Source: Perspicuibacillus lycopersici | Lineage (GTDB): Bacteria; Bacillota; Bacilli; Bacillales; Caldibacillaceae | Reading direction: 5' to 3' | Length of the DNA: 64,000 nt | Assembly: GCF_025660475.1 (NCBI RefSeq) | Contig: NZ_JAOUSF010000004.1 | Span: forward strand, 62,001 to 126,000 | Shown here: in pieces, positions 9,167 through 18,127 of the stretch | Position numbering within the stretch: the first letter of the stretch is position 1 | Layout: every line of letters starts with the position of its first letter | Translations under genes and position numbers: made by a program | Notes under the pieces: model-generated | Told to the model about the DNA's origin: nothing | The model's database searches: none | The model's input: the letters and a program-made list of their open reading frames with translations, nothing else

Positions 9167-10075
9167 TTATGAATCAGTAGCCTCATGATTTGTATCGGGA
9201 GACTTCTCTTTATTCCTTTTTCCAAATGATAATAAAAGTATCGAAACTACTAACACAACAGCACCTAATGTATTCTGTATTGTAATCTCTATAGGAAAAA
9301 ATGGAAATGATAGAATAGCCAACAGTAATGGACTAAATGCCCTGGTTACATTAGCGATAGAGAAACGTAAATGCTCCAATGCTTTATATAAAAGGAGTGT
9401 TCCAAGAAATCCAGTGAAAAGTGAAGATAAAACAATAAATCCTACTCCTGTAAATGAATAATTTCGATTAAAAAGATCACCTGTAACAGTAGCGTACAGT
9501 AAAACAAATATTAGAGTAATACAGCTGTTTGTGAATAAAATAGAGTTTGAGTCTCTTTCTTTCGTCATAGTCTTTTTAATAAATATATTAGTTAATGCGA
9601 AAAAGAACGTATATATCATTGCAAAGAAACTACCTAACAAATTAGAATGGAAGGTACCACCCTTATTAACAAATAAGAATGCTCCTAAAATAGCTAAGCT
9701 AATAAAAATTACTTCGCTTTTACTTAATTTTTCTTTCAAGATAAAAACAGATAATATTACTGCAAACACAGTATAAAATCTTCCAATAAACCCTATTTCA
9801 ACAGGTGAGAGTAAACTGGTGCTTAGAAATAAAAAGATAACCCCTACTGCATTAAATAATGCTAACAATAGTATTTCTTTTTCAAAATAAAACCGCACCT
9901 TGCTTCGGTGTATTAAGCCAAATAAATAACTTGCCAGAATAACTGTAATAATGTTAATGACAGATGCTTTAGCAGGGGAAATCTCTAATAATCCAAACTT
10001 TGATAATAATGGCCCCACTGCCATCATTAAAACAGAAAGTAAATTGAATATATGTCCTTTATGTGATTCATTCAT
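9167..10075 (-). CDS. EamA/DMT superfamily transporter
   Basis: A 302-residue integral membrane protein with ten hydrophobic segments in two homologous five-helix halves, the layout of EamA (RhaT/YdcZ-type) drug and metabolite exporters. Conserved features include the PLLSKFGLLEISPAKASVIN first-helix region and ILKEKLSKSEVIFISLAILG at the end of the first half. Substrate cannot be told from sequence. ATG start with AAGGAG upstream. It is divergent from the SgrR-like regulator, with about 160 bp between the starts, so that regulator is its likely controller. A charged, Asp/Lys-rich tail ends the protein in the cytoplasm. Confidence 0.9.
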   Translation of the reverse strand: MNESHKGHIFNLLSVLMMAVGPLLSKFGLLEISPAKASVINIITVILASYLFGLIHRSKVRFYFEKEILLLALFNAVGVIFLFLSTSLLSPVEIGFIGRFYTVFAVILSVFILKEKLSKSEVIFISLAILGAFLFVNKGGTFHSNLLGSFFAMIYTFFFALTNIFIKKTMTKERDSNSILFTNSCITLIFVLLYATVTGDLFNRNYSFTGVGFIVLSSLFTGFLGTLLLYKALEHLRFSIANVTRAFSPLLLAILSFPFFPIEITIQNTLGAVVLVVSILLLSFGKRNKEKSPDTNHEATDS

Positions 10076-10234
10076 CTACTCTCAATCTCCTTAAACCCTA
10101 ACTTTTTTATTCTGCATTTCCAAAGGATAAATTTTACTAAGTCCATACATTTAATTATAGTTAATAAAAGGAGAACAAAAAGTGAAAATTAGAGACTGAT
10201 GTTTCACCTTTTATATGGAGGGATATGTACAAAT

Positions 10235-12004
10235 ATGAAACTAATAGAATACTATCTTTATCTTTTTGCTAAATTTTCAAAGTGTATAGCCTTCCAAAAG
10301 GTTATATTAACAAGAAGTAAGATCAGCAATGAATTGCAATGCACAGAAAGAACGGTAACTAATATATTGAATAAGATGGTGGATAAAAAATGGATCATAA
10401 GAAACAAGGGGGAAGGTAGAGGGAATTCAACCACAATAATTTTTTTAAAAACAATCGAAGAAATGCTGGATTATTTTGAAAGTGAATCTCCTACATACGA
10501 TGATATGATGCGGATAATATCACTATTTGAAATTAATAGTTTATCTTATGAGAAAGAGCAGGTTTATTCTAGTTTAATTTCCAAACTTTTTGGGATAGAA
10601 GGGCATAACATATCAATGGAAAATGATGAAGAAAATGACTATGCACATTTAAAGATTCCTTATTTCCGCCCTTTTAATTCATTAGATCCTTCTGCTGTTG
10701 AAAGGCAGTCGGAAAGACACATGGTAGAGCAAATTTTTAATACTTTAGTATCTTATAATCAGGAAAATGAGAAAGTAGTGCCGTGTATATCATACTATTG
10801 GGAGCAAGCGAATGAAGGAAAGGAATGGATTTTTTATTTAAGGAAGGGGATTTACTTTCACAATAATCATATCCTTACTTCCAACGATGTAAAATTTAGT
10901 TTTGAAAGACTTTGGAATACTGATTCAAGATGGATAGTTAAGCATTTAAAGAATATTGATTGTGTTGGAAAACATGTTATACGATTTGAATTTTCTCAGC
11001 CGATGTATTGTTGGGATTTAATTTTAACATCACCAAAATGTTCTATCGTTCCTGAAAATTATGGTGGTAAGTCAAAGAAGGAGTTTACGAAATCTCCTAT
11101 AGGAACTGGTCCTTATATGGTAAAAAACCATGATAATAACGTATTAAATCTAATGGTGCATCTTTCTTATTTTAAAGGTAGAGCATACATTGATGAAATT
11201 TCTTTTTTTGTATTACCAACTATTGAAAAATATTTTCATGCGAAAAAAATGGAACTAGAGCCTTTGCTTTATATTCCTTTTTCCGTAATAGACGATGGAG
11301 ATAGTGATTATCATTATATTCAACGTAATAATCTATCAGTCAAATATCTTATGTGGAATATGAATAAAGCTAATATTAGATCAAACATTTCATTAAGAAA
11401 TAGGGTAGCGGCAATCATCCATAAGGAAAAGATGGTAAAGGAATTAGGGTATCCAAGGTTTCAAAAGGCAAGCTCCTTTAGTGGAGAGGAATACGTTTAT
11501 GAGTCTCCTTCTTTAAATAGTCAAGGTCAGACATCATTTAATGAAACAATGACTTTAATGACGTACGAATTAACTCCTAATGAAGATGATATAAAATGGT
11601 TACAGGCTGAGTTTGCAAAGCATAGTATAGAACTTCATATTATACAAGTGCCTTATTCAAGCTTTATAGAACAGTCGAAGCAAGCTGATCTAGTTCTATC
11701 CGAGTTTGTTTCAGAAAACTCCTTAGAGCTTTCCTTATATAATTTATTTCTCTCTGAAAGTAGTGTGTTTACTAATCTGTGTAATTTAGAAGAAGTCTAC
11801 CAATTGGTAGATAGAGCAAAGCGGGAGAAAAGGGAAGGAAAACGGATTGAATGGTTAAAAAAGTTAGAAGGGGATTTAATGAATCAAAACATTATTGTTC
11901 CGTTATATTCTACGTTTCAAAAAGCTTTATTTCATAAAGATCTAATGGGGATATCTTTGAGTACAATTGGTTTGGTACCATTTGAAAGATTATTCTTCCG
12001 CTAA
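10235..12004 (+). CDS. SgrR-like transcriptional regulator with solute-binding domain
   Basis: 589 residues from the ATG at 10235, which begins MKLIEYYLYLF as in relatives and lies 12 bases after GGAGGG; an in-frame ATG at 10199 lacks a ribosome site. Residues ~1-95 form a winged-helix DNA-binding domain with the helix-turn-helix SKISNELQCTERTVTNILNK. Residues ~145-560 are an extracellular-type solute-binding domain (SBP_bac_5): RPFNSLDPSAVERQSERHMV, WEQANEGKEWIFYLRKGIYF, NDVKFSFERLW, KSPIGTGPYMV. This is the architecture of SgrR, a cytoplasmic sensor of phosphosugar stress that sits next to an exporter in enterobacteria. No signal peptide is present, so ligand sensing must be intracellular. 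The divergent EamA transporter is the natural target. Confidence 0.88.
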   Translation: MKLIEYYLYLFAKFSKCIAFQKVILTRSKISNELQCTERTVTNILNKMVDKKWIIRNKGEGRGNSTTIIFLKTIEEMLDYFESESPTYDDMMRIISLFEINSLSYEKEQVYSSLISKLFGIEGHNISMENDEENDYAHLKIPYFRPFNSLDPSAVERQSERHMVEQIFNTLVSYNQENEKVVPCISYYWEQANEGKEWIFYLRKGIYFHNNHILTSNDVKFSFERLWNTDSRWIVKHLKNIDCVGKHVIRFEFSQPMYCWDLILTSPKCSIVPENYGGKSKKEFTKSPIGTGPYMVKNHDNNVLNLMVHLSYFKGRAYIDEISFFVLPTIEKYFHAKKMELEPLLYIPFSVIDDGDSDYHYIQRNNLSVKYLMWNMNKANIRSNISLRNRVAAIIHKEKMVKELGYPRFQKASSFSGEEYVYESPSLNSQGQTSFNETMTLMTYELTPNEDDIKWLQAEFAKHSIELHIIQVPYSSFIEQSKQADLVLSEFVSENSLELSLYNLFLSESSVFTNLCNLEEVYQLVDRAKREKREGKRIEWLKKLEGDLMNQNIIVPLYSTFQKALFHKDLMGISLSTIGLVPFERLFFR

Positions 12005-12449
12005 CTTTTTTTCCAGCTCCGAACCGTTATTTTAAAAATATTCCAGCAAACTACTCCTTATTTTTTAAGTTTAACACTAAGGTTGGGATTTTGAACTAAT
12101 TAAAAAAATAAAAAATACGCATTCTCCATTTTCCTTTTATACTTGAAATGCCTAAAAACAAGCAAACAGATGAGATGCAAATGAATTAAACTGTTGATAA
12201 AAATGATATAATACATTTTAAAGATACCATTATCGAATCAATCTATTTATTCTTTCTCCTTTTCAAAAGGAAAAAATGTTAATGTCCTTACCACATAACT
12301 TTGCCGAGACCATAAAATGGCGAGTTCCTTGCTTGAACAAGCAAGCTATTTTGTCACCTTTTACACTTCCGCTGAATTATATAACCAAGCATCGTCATGG
12401 ATGATGTTTTATAAAATTTTCAAGAATATTGATCCTAAAGGAGTTTAAT
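12005..12449. other. Intergenic region with an extended -10 promoter and a palindrome
   Basis: No gene is seen. TGATATAAT at 12204-12212 is a good extended -10 sequence reading toward ydbS. A perfect 18-bp palindrome, CTTGCTTG-AA-CAAGCAAG at 12328-12345, lies in the presumed ~230-nt leader; it has no T-run and so is not a terminator. Confidence 0.45.
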
Positions 12450-12896
12450 ATGTGCCAACAAGTTCACCCGAAGTCTATCCCGTTGTGGACGGTTGAAACC
12501 TTATTCGAATGTCTTTGGAGGTCAGTGATTGCCTTTTTATTGTACTGGTTTCTTCGTGAATATCGTATTTCCGATTTATTCCTTTTTTACTTAACATATA
12601 AGGCTATATATTTTCTGTTTTGGGCGATTATAGGTCATAGGTTGCAATATCAAACAACGGAATACAGGTTTACAGCATCCGATCTAATCATTAAAGACGG
12701 AGGGTTTTCTGTTTTAGAAACAACGATTCCGTTTAGAAATATTCAGCATGTGGCGATAATGCAAACCTTTTTTTCTCGGCTGTTTGGCTTATATAGCGTG
12801 ACGATACATACAGGAGGAAACTATTTTGTCATTCATTACTTGTCATTAGAAAAAGCGAATGAGCTTACAGAGGTGATAAGGAAGGTTATGCCATGA
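12450..12896 (+). CDS. ydbS: PH domain membrane protein YdbS
   Basis: A 148-residue protein with two membrane segments (about residues 20-40 and 47-64) followed by a bacterial PH-like (bPH2) domain containing YRFTASDLIIKDGGFSVLET and TIPFRNIQHVAIMQTFFSRL, the family signature. B. subtilis YdbS is of similar size and works with YdbT in resistance to the cyclic bacteriocin amylocyclicin. The ATG at 12450 follows AAAGGAG; the upstream TTG at 12429 has no ribosome site. It overlaps ydbT by four bases (ATGA), indicating translational coupling. Confidence 0.88.
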   Translation: MCQQVHPKSIPLWTVETLFECLWRSVIAFLLYWFLREYRISDLFLFYLTYKAIYFLFWAIIGHRLQYQTTEYRFTASDLIIKDGGFSVLETTIPFRNIQHVAIMQTFFSRLFGLYSVTIHTGGNYFVIHYLSLEKANELTEVIRKVMP

Positions 12897-14215
12897 GAGA
12901 ACATCCAATTCAATATTTTTATCATGTAACGCAAACTATAAAAGATCGTCTGTATTCCTTTATCGCACTAATTGTTCTCCTGATCGGCACGAGCTCGAAA
13001 TATGAGCACTATGTGGAACGAGGTGCATTTGTTATTGGTGTGCTTGTTCTTGTCTATTCCTTTTTTAAATGGAAAAACAAAACGCTAACCTTCGATGGAA
13101 AACAGCTAATATACAAAGAAGGGGTATTTAGTCGAAAGACATCAATCATCCCTTTAGTAAATTTACTTAATATTTCTAGTGAAGATCCACTACTATTACA
13201 GATTTTAGGGATAAAAAAAGCAACATTACATATTGTCGGAAATGATGACATCACCTTTTCACTCGGAAAAAAGAACTTGATTGCATTGGAGAAGGCAATT
13301 AATATTCGACAGCAAAGCATAAATAAAGAGAAAACGACCTTTTTAAAGGGAAAACGCTTATTAGCAGCCGCACTTGACCCAATTAAGCTTTTTTCATCTG
13401 CTAGTATTTTATTCACGCTCATTACTTTCTTGCAGAATTTAAATAATTATGAGGATTCGGGAGTGATAGAAGTATTTAAAAGTATAACGATGGAAGATCT
13501 CCCACAAATAATAGTAGGTTTCATCCTTCTGTATCTCATTGTTTTGGTGATCAGTTACCCATTGTCTATCCTACTGGTGATGATTCAATATGCTGGTTAT
13601 CAAATCAAACTGGAAGGAGACGCCATTCGAATCTTATACGGTATTATGAAGAGGATAGATAGGAAAGTTCCTATACAGCAGATTAATGGAATTCTTTATG
13701 AGCAGAGGTTTGGACAAAGATTTCTTGGTTACGGACAGCTATGGCTTATGACAATGGAAGGAAAAATCCTCCTTGATGTTTCTGTACAAGAAAAAAACGT
13801 AAACAGTGTACTGGAAAAACTTCTTCCTGAATTAAAGATAGAGAGATTTGCTCCACCACCGAAACGCTCCCTTTTACTGTTTGAGCAAATGCCTATTCTT
13901 TTGTCACTCATTTTAGTATTTCTTTACTACTACTTTTTTGGGTATTCCTTTTTTTTGTATTTCTTGTTTATTCCTGTTTTCTTCGGATGGCTAAAATGGA
14001 AACATGAATCCTATAGTGAGTTAAAAAATAATATCCAAATCAAAAAGTGGAGAGCAGGGTCATTAAAAATCTATTCTTTAAGAAAAACTACAATCCAGGA
14101 TATGGCGATATCCACATCATGGCTGCAACGGAAAATGGGGGTGAAAACCATCCTTTTATCGCAACGTTCCGAAGAAGAAGTAGATCTTTATCAAGCGGAA
14201 AATGTCAAAATATGA
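12893..14215 (+). CDS. ydbT: PH domain membrane protein YdbT
   Basis: 440 residues, starting inside the ydbS stop (ATGA). It has repeated bPH2 domains (around residues 60-130, 235-300 and 385-440) alternating with pairs of membrane helices (near 20-55, 165-235 and 330-365), as in YdbT. Conserved pieces are IYKEGVFSRKTSIIPLVNLL, RILYGIMKRIDRKVPIQQIN and RKTTIQDMAISTSWLQRKMG. B. subtilis YdbT is about 490 residues, so this one is somewhat shorter but covers all domains. With YdbS it is expected to protect the membrane against antimicrobial peptides. Confidence 0.88.
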   Translation: MREHPIQYFYHVTQTIKDRLYSFIALIVLLIGTSSKYEHYVERGAFVIGVLVLVYSFFKWKNKTLTFDGKQLIYKEGVFSRKTSIIPLVNLLNISSEDPLLLQILGIKKATLHIVGNDDITFSLGKKNLIALEKAINIRQQSINKEKTTFLKGKRLLAAALDPIKLFSSASILFTLITFLQNLNNYEDSGVIEVFKSITMEDLPQIIVGFILLYLIVLVISYPLSILLVMIQYAGYQIKLEGDAIRILYGIMKRIDRKVPIQQINGILYEQRFGQRFLGYGQLWLMTMEGKILLDVSVQEKNVNSVLEKLLPELKIERFAPPPKRSLLLFEQMPILLSLILVFLYYYFFGYSFFLYFLFIPVFFGWLKWKHESYSELKNNIQIKKWRAGSLKIYSLRKTTIQDMAISTSWLQRKMGVKTILLSQRSEEEVDLYQAENVKI

Positions 14216-14352
14216 CCTGCTGGTAAAGTAACTACTAGTTTTCCTATATGGAAGAGTTTCCCCGCCACCTTCCCTTCATAAAGCTATTAGGGGAAGTGGA
14301 GGGATACATATGGATTTGTGGGGTTTTGGATTATTTTAACAAGGGCAATGCT

Positions 14353-14697
14353 TCATACAAAATAAGTGTGCTTCGTTTTCCATTTCTCTAATGATATAAA
14401 TACCCAAAAGGAATAGATACCAAAGGTAATAATGCAAAGCAGCCACCATTTTATCCATAAACCAAATAGTCCTACCGCTGATCCATTGAACTTTAATCGT
14501 CTACCATTGATAACAGTATGTTCAATCTTCCAGCGGTAAATCATCGTATATGACCATGGTAGACAGATACCAAAAGTACACACTGTAACTAACGTACCTA
14601 AAATACGCAGTCCAATATATTGCAATAATCCTCCATCAAAATAAGATGTTTGTGAATTAGATCCATCATTATGTACATGGACCGATACTTCTGCCAT
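14353..14697 (-). CDS. Small membrane protein, DUF898-like
   Basis: 114 residues from ATG 14697, chosen because GGGAGGG lies just upstream; an earlier in-frame start would add 19 residues without a ribosome site. A hydrophilic N-terminus (VHVHNDGSNSQTSYFDGG) precedes two hydrophobic segments (~30-50 and ~75-100). TFGICLPWSYTMIYRWKIEH, TVINGRRLKFNGSAVGLFG and WWLLCIITFGIYSFWV are the repeated glycine- and aromatic-rich motifs of DUF898/YjgN-like proteins. Function is unknown. It is convergent with ydbT and transcribed alone. Confidence 0.78.
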   Translation of the reverse strand: MAEVSVHVHNDGSNSQTSYFDGGLLQYIGLRILGTLVTVCTFGICLPWSYTMIYRWKIEHTVINGRRLKFNGSAVGLFGLWIKWWLLCIITFGIYSFWVFISLEKWKTKHTYFV

Positions 14698-15047
14698 TAT
14701 TATTCCCTCCCTGTAAAATTTTTTATATAAAATAATGTACCCCAATTTTAACAAAAATTAAGAAACCGAGATTATATACATCAACTATTTAAGAATGCAC
14801 CAACTATTTTTTACAAATTTAGGTAGGAATGTAGGAAAAAGTATGTAATATAGCACATCTATTGATAAAAGCATTTCTAACCATATATAATAGAAACTTG
14901 GATAATGCATGTAACCAATGTTTCGAATTATCTTTTCTACTTAATTAGTGAAATTAGTAACGTTTAATTTTGCTATCGTTTATAGTGGTAAAGGAGCATG
15001 TTTTAAATTTTGGGAGGAGAGTTTTTCTTAGTTTCCCATGAGAGGAT

Positions 15048-16046
15048 ATGAGTTTGACTATGACAGAAAATTTTTGGCGTGAATTGCCACGACCATTTTT
15101 TATACTTGCACCAATGGAAGATGTGACGGATGTTGTTTTTCGTCATGTCATCAGTAAAGCGGCAAGACCGGATGTATTTTTTACGGAGTTTACTAATACG
15201 GAGAGCTATTGCCACCCGGAAGGAAATCAAAGTGTACGTGGACGGTTGACATTTACTGAAGATGAGCAACCAATGGTGGCGCATATTTGGGGAGATAAGC
15301 CCGAATATTTTCGGCAAATGAGTATTGGTATGGCGAAGCTTGGCTTTAGTGGAGTTGATATCAATATGGGCTGCCCAGCACCAAATGTAGCACCTAAGGG
15401 GAAAGGAAGCGGGCTTATCCGTCGTCCAGATGTAGCTGCAGATATCATCCAAGCTGCAAAAGCAGGTGGATTGCCTGTAAGTGTGAAAACAAGACTTGGC
15501 TACACAGAAATCGACGAGTGGATGGATTGGCTAACCCATGTATTTGAGCAAGATATTGCGAACTTGTCTATTCATCTCCGGACGAAAAAGGAAATGAGTA
15601 AAGTAGATGCACACTGGGAGCTAATTCCGGAAATCAAAAAGCTTCGTGATCAGGTTGCACCAAATACATTGTTAACAATCAATGGGGATATTCCGGATCG
15701 TCAAACAGGATTGAAGCTCGTCGAACAATATGGTGTAGACGGGGTAATGATTGGTCGTGGAGTATTTAAAAATCCATTTGCTTTTGAAAAGGAACCGAAA
15801 GAGCATAGTAGTAAAGAGTTGCTTGACCTTTTAAGATATCAACTGGATCTCCATGATAAATATTCAATAGAATTAGAGCCACGTTCCTTTAAACCACTTC
15901 TTCGCTATTTCAAAATATATGTTAAAGGATTTCGTGGGGCAAGTGAGTTAAGAAATGAATTGATGAACACGAAATCAACAGATGAAGTGCGGGCAATGCT
16001 CGATGAATTTTTTGAAAAGAACCACGAGTGGATGGAGGAGCAGTAA
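15048..16046 (+). CDS. tRNA-dihydrouridine synthase family protein
   Basis: Flavin enzyme that reduces uridine to dihydrouridine in tRNA D-loops. The TIM-barrel N-terminal domain shows [20 protein letters not shown] (FMN phosphate region), [12 protein letters not shown] with the catalytic Cys, [21 protein letters not shown] with the catalytic-site His/Arg, INGDI and [12 protein letters not shown] (second FMN-binding part). The C-terminal helical domain is complete; 332 residues is a normal length. Start is uncertain: ATG 15048 has AGAGG too close, while ATG 15060 fits relatives that begin near MTENFW. The gene is followed by a strong hairpin terminator. Confidence 0.92.
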   Translation: MSLTMTENFWRELPRPFFILAPMEDVTDVVFRHVISKAARPDVFFTEFTNTESYCHPEGNQSVRGRLTFTEDEQPMVAHIWGDKPEYFRQMSIGMAKLGFSGVDINMGCPAPNVAPKGKGSGLIRRPDVAADIIQAAKAGGLPVSVKTRLGYTEIDEWMDWLTHVFEQDIANLSIHLRTKKEMSKVDAHWELIPEIKKLRDQVAPNTLLTINGDIPDRQTGLKLVEQYGVDGVMIGRGVFKNPFAFEKEPKEHSSKELLDLLRYQLDLHDKYSIELEPRSFKPLLRYFKIYVKGFRGASELRNELMNTKSTDEVRAMLDEFFEKNHEWMEEQ

Positions 16047-16096
16047 ACGTTCCTAAATCATATGAGAGGTAATCTTCAAACAAAGAAATTAAATGA

Positions 16097-16140
16097 CGGG
16101 TATGATTCCGGTTTTTTACCGAAGTCATACCCGCTATTTT
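16097..16140 (+). terminator. Terminator between dus and the first diguanylate cyclase
   Basis: CGGGTATGA and an inner CCGG pair with CCG and TCATACCCG, followed by a T-rich run. It lies between convergent genes. Confidence 0.8.
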
Positions 16141-16186
16141 TGTTTTATATAGTAATTACGAAAAACGAGGAACCATGGTTAGTTTA

Positions 16187-17668
16187 TCAAAAAAATCCAA
16201 AACCATTTTTCCCATTTTTCTTTATATAATACATCGCTTTATCCGCTTTATTGATTACAGATAAAACAGAATCGGACGCTTCAAAGGAGCTAATTCCAAT
16301 GCTGGAGGATATCGAAATTTCGTGAGAATCAATGATATAAAGCTTAGATAAAGCCTCTACGATCACAGCTGCCAAGTTTTCCACCGCGTTTTTATCCTTG
16401 TCCGCTAATAACATAATAAATTCATCTCCAGCAAAGCGACATAAAAAATCACTAGTGGATATTTGTTCCTTTAATCTAGTAGACACTTGCTTCAATAATG
16501 TATCTCCTATGCCATGGCCAAAAGTATCGTTTACAGATTTAAATCCATCTAAATCAATAAATAGAAGATAAATAGGAGAATGCATTTCATTTTTGTATTG
16601 ATTAATTTCACCTTGTATTTTTTCGAATAAGGAATGGCGATTAGGTAATGCTGTTAATTCATCATGATAAGCGAAAAATCTTAATTTATCGTTTGCTTCC
16701 TTCAGTTGGTTATTTTTATTTTTTATTTCCATATTCAATGCTTCATTATGATAAATGGTATGAAATAAGCGAATCATTAACAGCACTAATGCAATAAACA
16801 CACCGATAAATAGTGGATCTTGTATATCGTAATAACGAATGTATACGATAAAAAGGAATATAATCAGAATGGTATATGGAATAAATAACTGAAAATATTT
16901 TTTCGAATACGGTTGTTTCGTTCTTTTCGTTTCTTTAAAATGGTTTAAACCGGAAAAGCCGATTAGCAAGATAGATAAAGACCATATCGGATCAATAAAA
17001 TGACCAGATAGATAAGTAGGATTCGTGCTTTCATAAAAATAAATACTATTAGCTATTATATTTATAAGAAAACCAAAAATAATATAGAGCACGGTTCGGG
17101 ATAATGGTGTGTACAGAAAAATAATAAAGCATGCAAATAATACGGATAAATCCGCTATAGGATAACCTAAATAAGTAATTAATGTTACTAAGGAATACGC
17201 ATCAAATATTGGTAGTAATAACGGACGGATAATAAATACCCATGATAAGGTAGCGGTAATAACGGTAAATATTAATATGTCAAATATGTAAGTAGTGGTT
17301 TGGACAATTTTATGATTTTTAAAGTAATGCAATAATGCACAAATAAAAAATAGATAGCCTAATAGCATTAAATAATCATATAAACCCACATTAGGTGGGG
17401 TAACAAATACAAATTCATATAATCCCCAATAAATACTACCGATAGAATAAGAAATACAGCCTAATAGCAATAACAGGGTAAATGTTTTATTTTGATTGTT
17501 TTGGTTAGTGAATGCTCTGAAAAGAACAATTATAGAAATGAAGCTAGCAATAATAAGCAAAATATTACTAGTAGTGGAAAGGGAAACAGAATTACCCTCC
17601 AATAAAAATAAACAACTATAATACATGAAAATGTATAGAAACAAGAAAATAATATGTTTGAATACCAA
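16187..17668 (-). CDS. Membrane-bound diguanylate cyclase (AGDEF variant)
   Basis: 493 residues from a TTG at 17668, preceded by AAAGGAG eight bases earlier; the longer frame upstream has no ribosome site. About nine hydrophobic helices fill residues 1-300, a sensor-like membrane domain. A short coiled coil (KNKNNQLKEANDKLR) leads to a GGDEF domain at ~330-490: DELTALPNRHSLFEKI, LFIDLDGFKSVNDTFGHGIG, and the signature as AGDEF within FLCRFAGDEFIMLL. GGDEF enzymes join two GTP into cyclic di-GMP; AGDEF variants can be active. The inhibitory I-site (RxxD) reads STSD here, so product feedback is probably absent. Upstream lie a promoter and a hairpin-containing leader (see that entry). Confidence 0.9.
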   Translation of the reverse strand: MVFKHIIFLFLYIFMYYSCLFLLEGNSVSLSTTSNILLIIASFISIIVLFRAFTNQNNQNKTFTLLLLLGCISYSIGSIYWGLYEFVFVTPPNVGLYDYLMLLGYLFFICALLHYFKNHKIVQTTTYIFDILIFTVITATLSWVFIIRPLLLPIFDAYSLVTLITYLGYPIADLSVLFACFIIFLYTPLSRTVLYIIFGFLINIIANSIYFYESTNPTYLSGHFIDPIWSLSILLIGFSGLNHFKETKRTKQPYSKKYFQLFIPYTILIIFLFIVYIRYYDIQDPLFIGVFIALVLLMIRLFHTIYHNEALNMEIKNKNNQLKEANDKLRFFAYHDELTALPNRHSLFEKIQGEINQYKNEMHSPIYLLFIDLDGFKSVNDTFGHGIGDTLLKQVSTRLKEQISTSDFLCRFAGDEFIMLLADKDKNAVENLAAVIVEALSKLYIIDSHEISISSSIGISSFEASDSVLSVINKADKAMYYIKKNGKNGFGFF

Positions 17669-17880
17669 TGAGCTATCTCCTTTTGTTAAATAGTGCATAA
17701 TGTTGATGTAATGGAACGTATCATTTATACATTGCATAAAAAAATGAACCTAAAAACTAGGTTCACTTTATGAGGCAGTTTCTTAGATGTCCCAGTTACC
17801 TTTGCTATTGATGTAAGATCCGCCGTTATACTTTTAGTAAGATGAAAATATTTATTTTGTTTACTTTTTTATAGTTTGAT
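17669..17880 (-). ncRNA. Candidate structured leader / attenuator of the diguanylate cyclase gene
   Basis: Between a predicted start of transcription near 17880 and the TTG at 17668 lies a ~210-nt leader. Its middle can form a long stem: GGCGG-A-UCUUA (17824-17814) pairs with UAAGA-AA-CUGCC (17785-17774), enclosing a purine-rich loop. Right after it is a classic intrinsic terminator: TGAACCTA/TAGGTTCA (17745-17765) followed on the minus strand by seven U (17744-17738). An aptamer-like stem, a terminator, then a gene is the arrangement of riboswitches. It does not match the cyclic di-GMP or other riboswitch consensus sequences I know. A short minus-strand frame also crosses it, so a coding explanation is not excluded. 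Confidence 0.4.
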
Positions 17881-17886
17881 AATGAT

Positions 17887-17914
17887 ATTATACTAAATTA
17901 TGTAAAAGTCTCAA
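17887..17914 (-). promoter_or_regulatory. SigA-type promoter of the diguanylate cyclase leader
   Basis: On the minus strand TTGAGA (-35, 17914-17909) is followed after 16 bp by TATAAT (-10, 17892-17887). It reads into the leader of the cyclase gene. Confidence 0.55.
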
Positions 17915-18055
17915 TTAAATTATGGAAAATGTGAAATATTACCATGATTGATTGTTTTAAGATGTAATGGATCGTGGGATAATACTTTAGAAATTACTTA
18001 TTTTACGAAAAAGATGATTTTCTGATCGATTGCTGGATGGAAAAAAATATGAACT

Positions 18056-18118
18056 AACCCCCGATTAGGAACGGTATCCTAAAGTCTAGCCTTTTTAAAT
18101 ACTACCTTACCGGGGGTT
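18056..18118 (-). terminator. Possible terminator of the oligopeptidase gene
   Basis: CGGGGGTT/AACCCCCG arms (18111-18118 and 18056-18063) enclose an inner hairpin TTAGGA/TCCTAA. On the minus strand a U-run follows about ten bases later. The arms are strong but the layout is not canonical. Confidence 0.4.
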
Positions 18119-18127
18119 CACTATTTA

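Noticed and set aside
12328..12345. The CTTGCTTG-AA-CAAGCAAG palindrome as a terminator or transposon end
   Set aside because: No T-run, no second copy seen nearby and no target duplication.
15003..15452. A 149-codon minus-strand frame opposite the dus gene
   Set aside because: Shadow of a well-conserved enzyme on the other strand, with no ribosome site or motif.
17669..17880. Cyclic di-GMP riboswitch (class I or II) before the diguanylate cyclase
   Set aside because: The conserved core sequences of both classes, as I know them, are absent; kept only as an unknown candidate leader.
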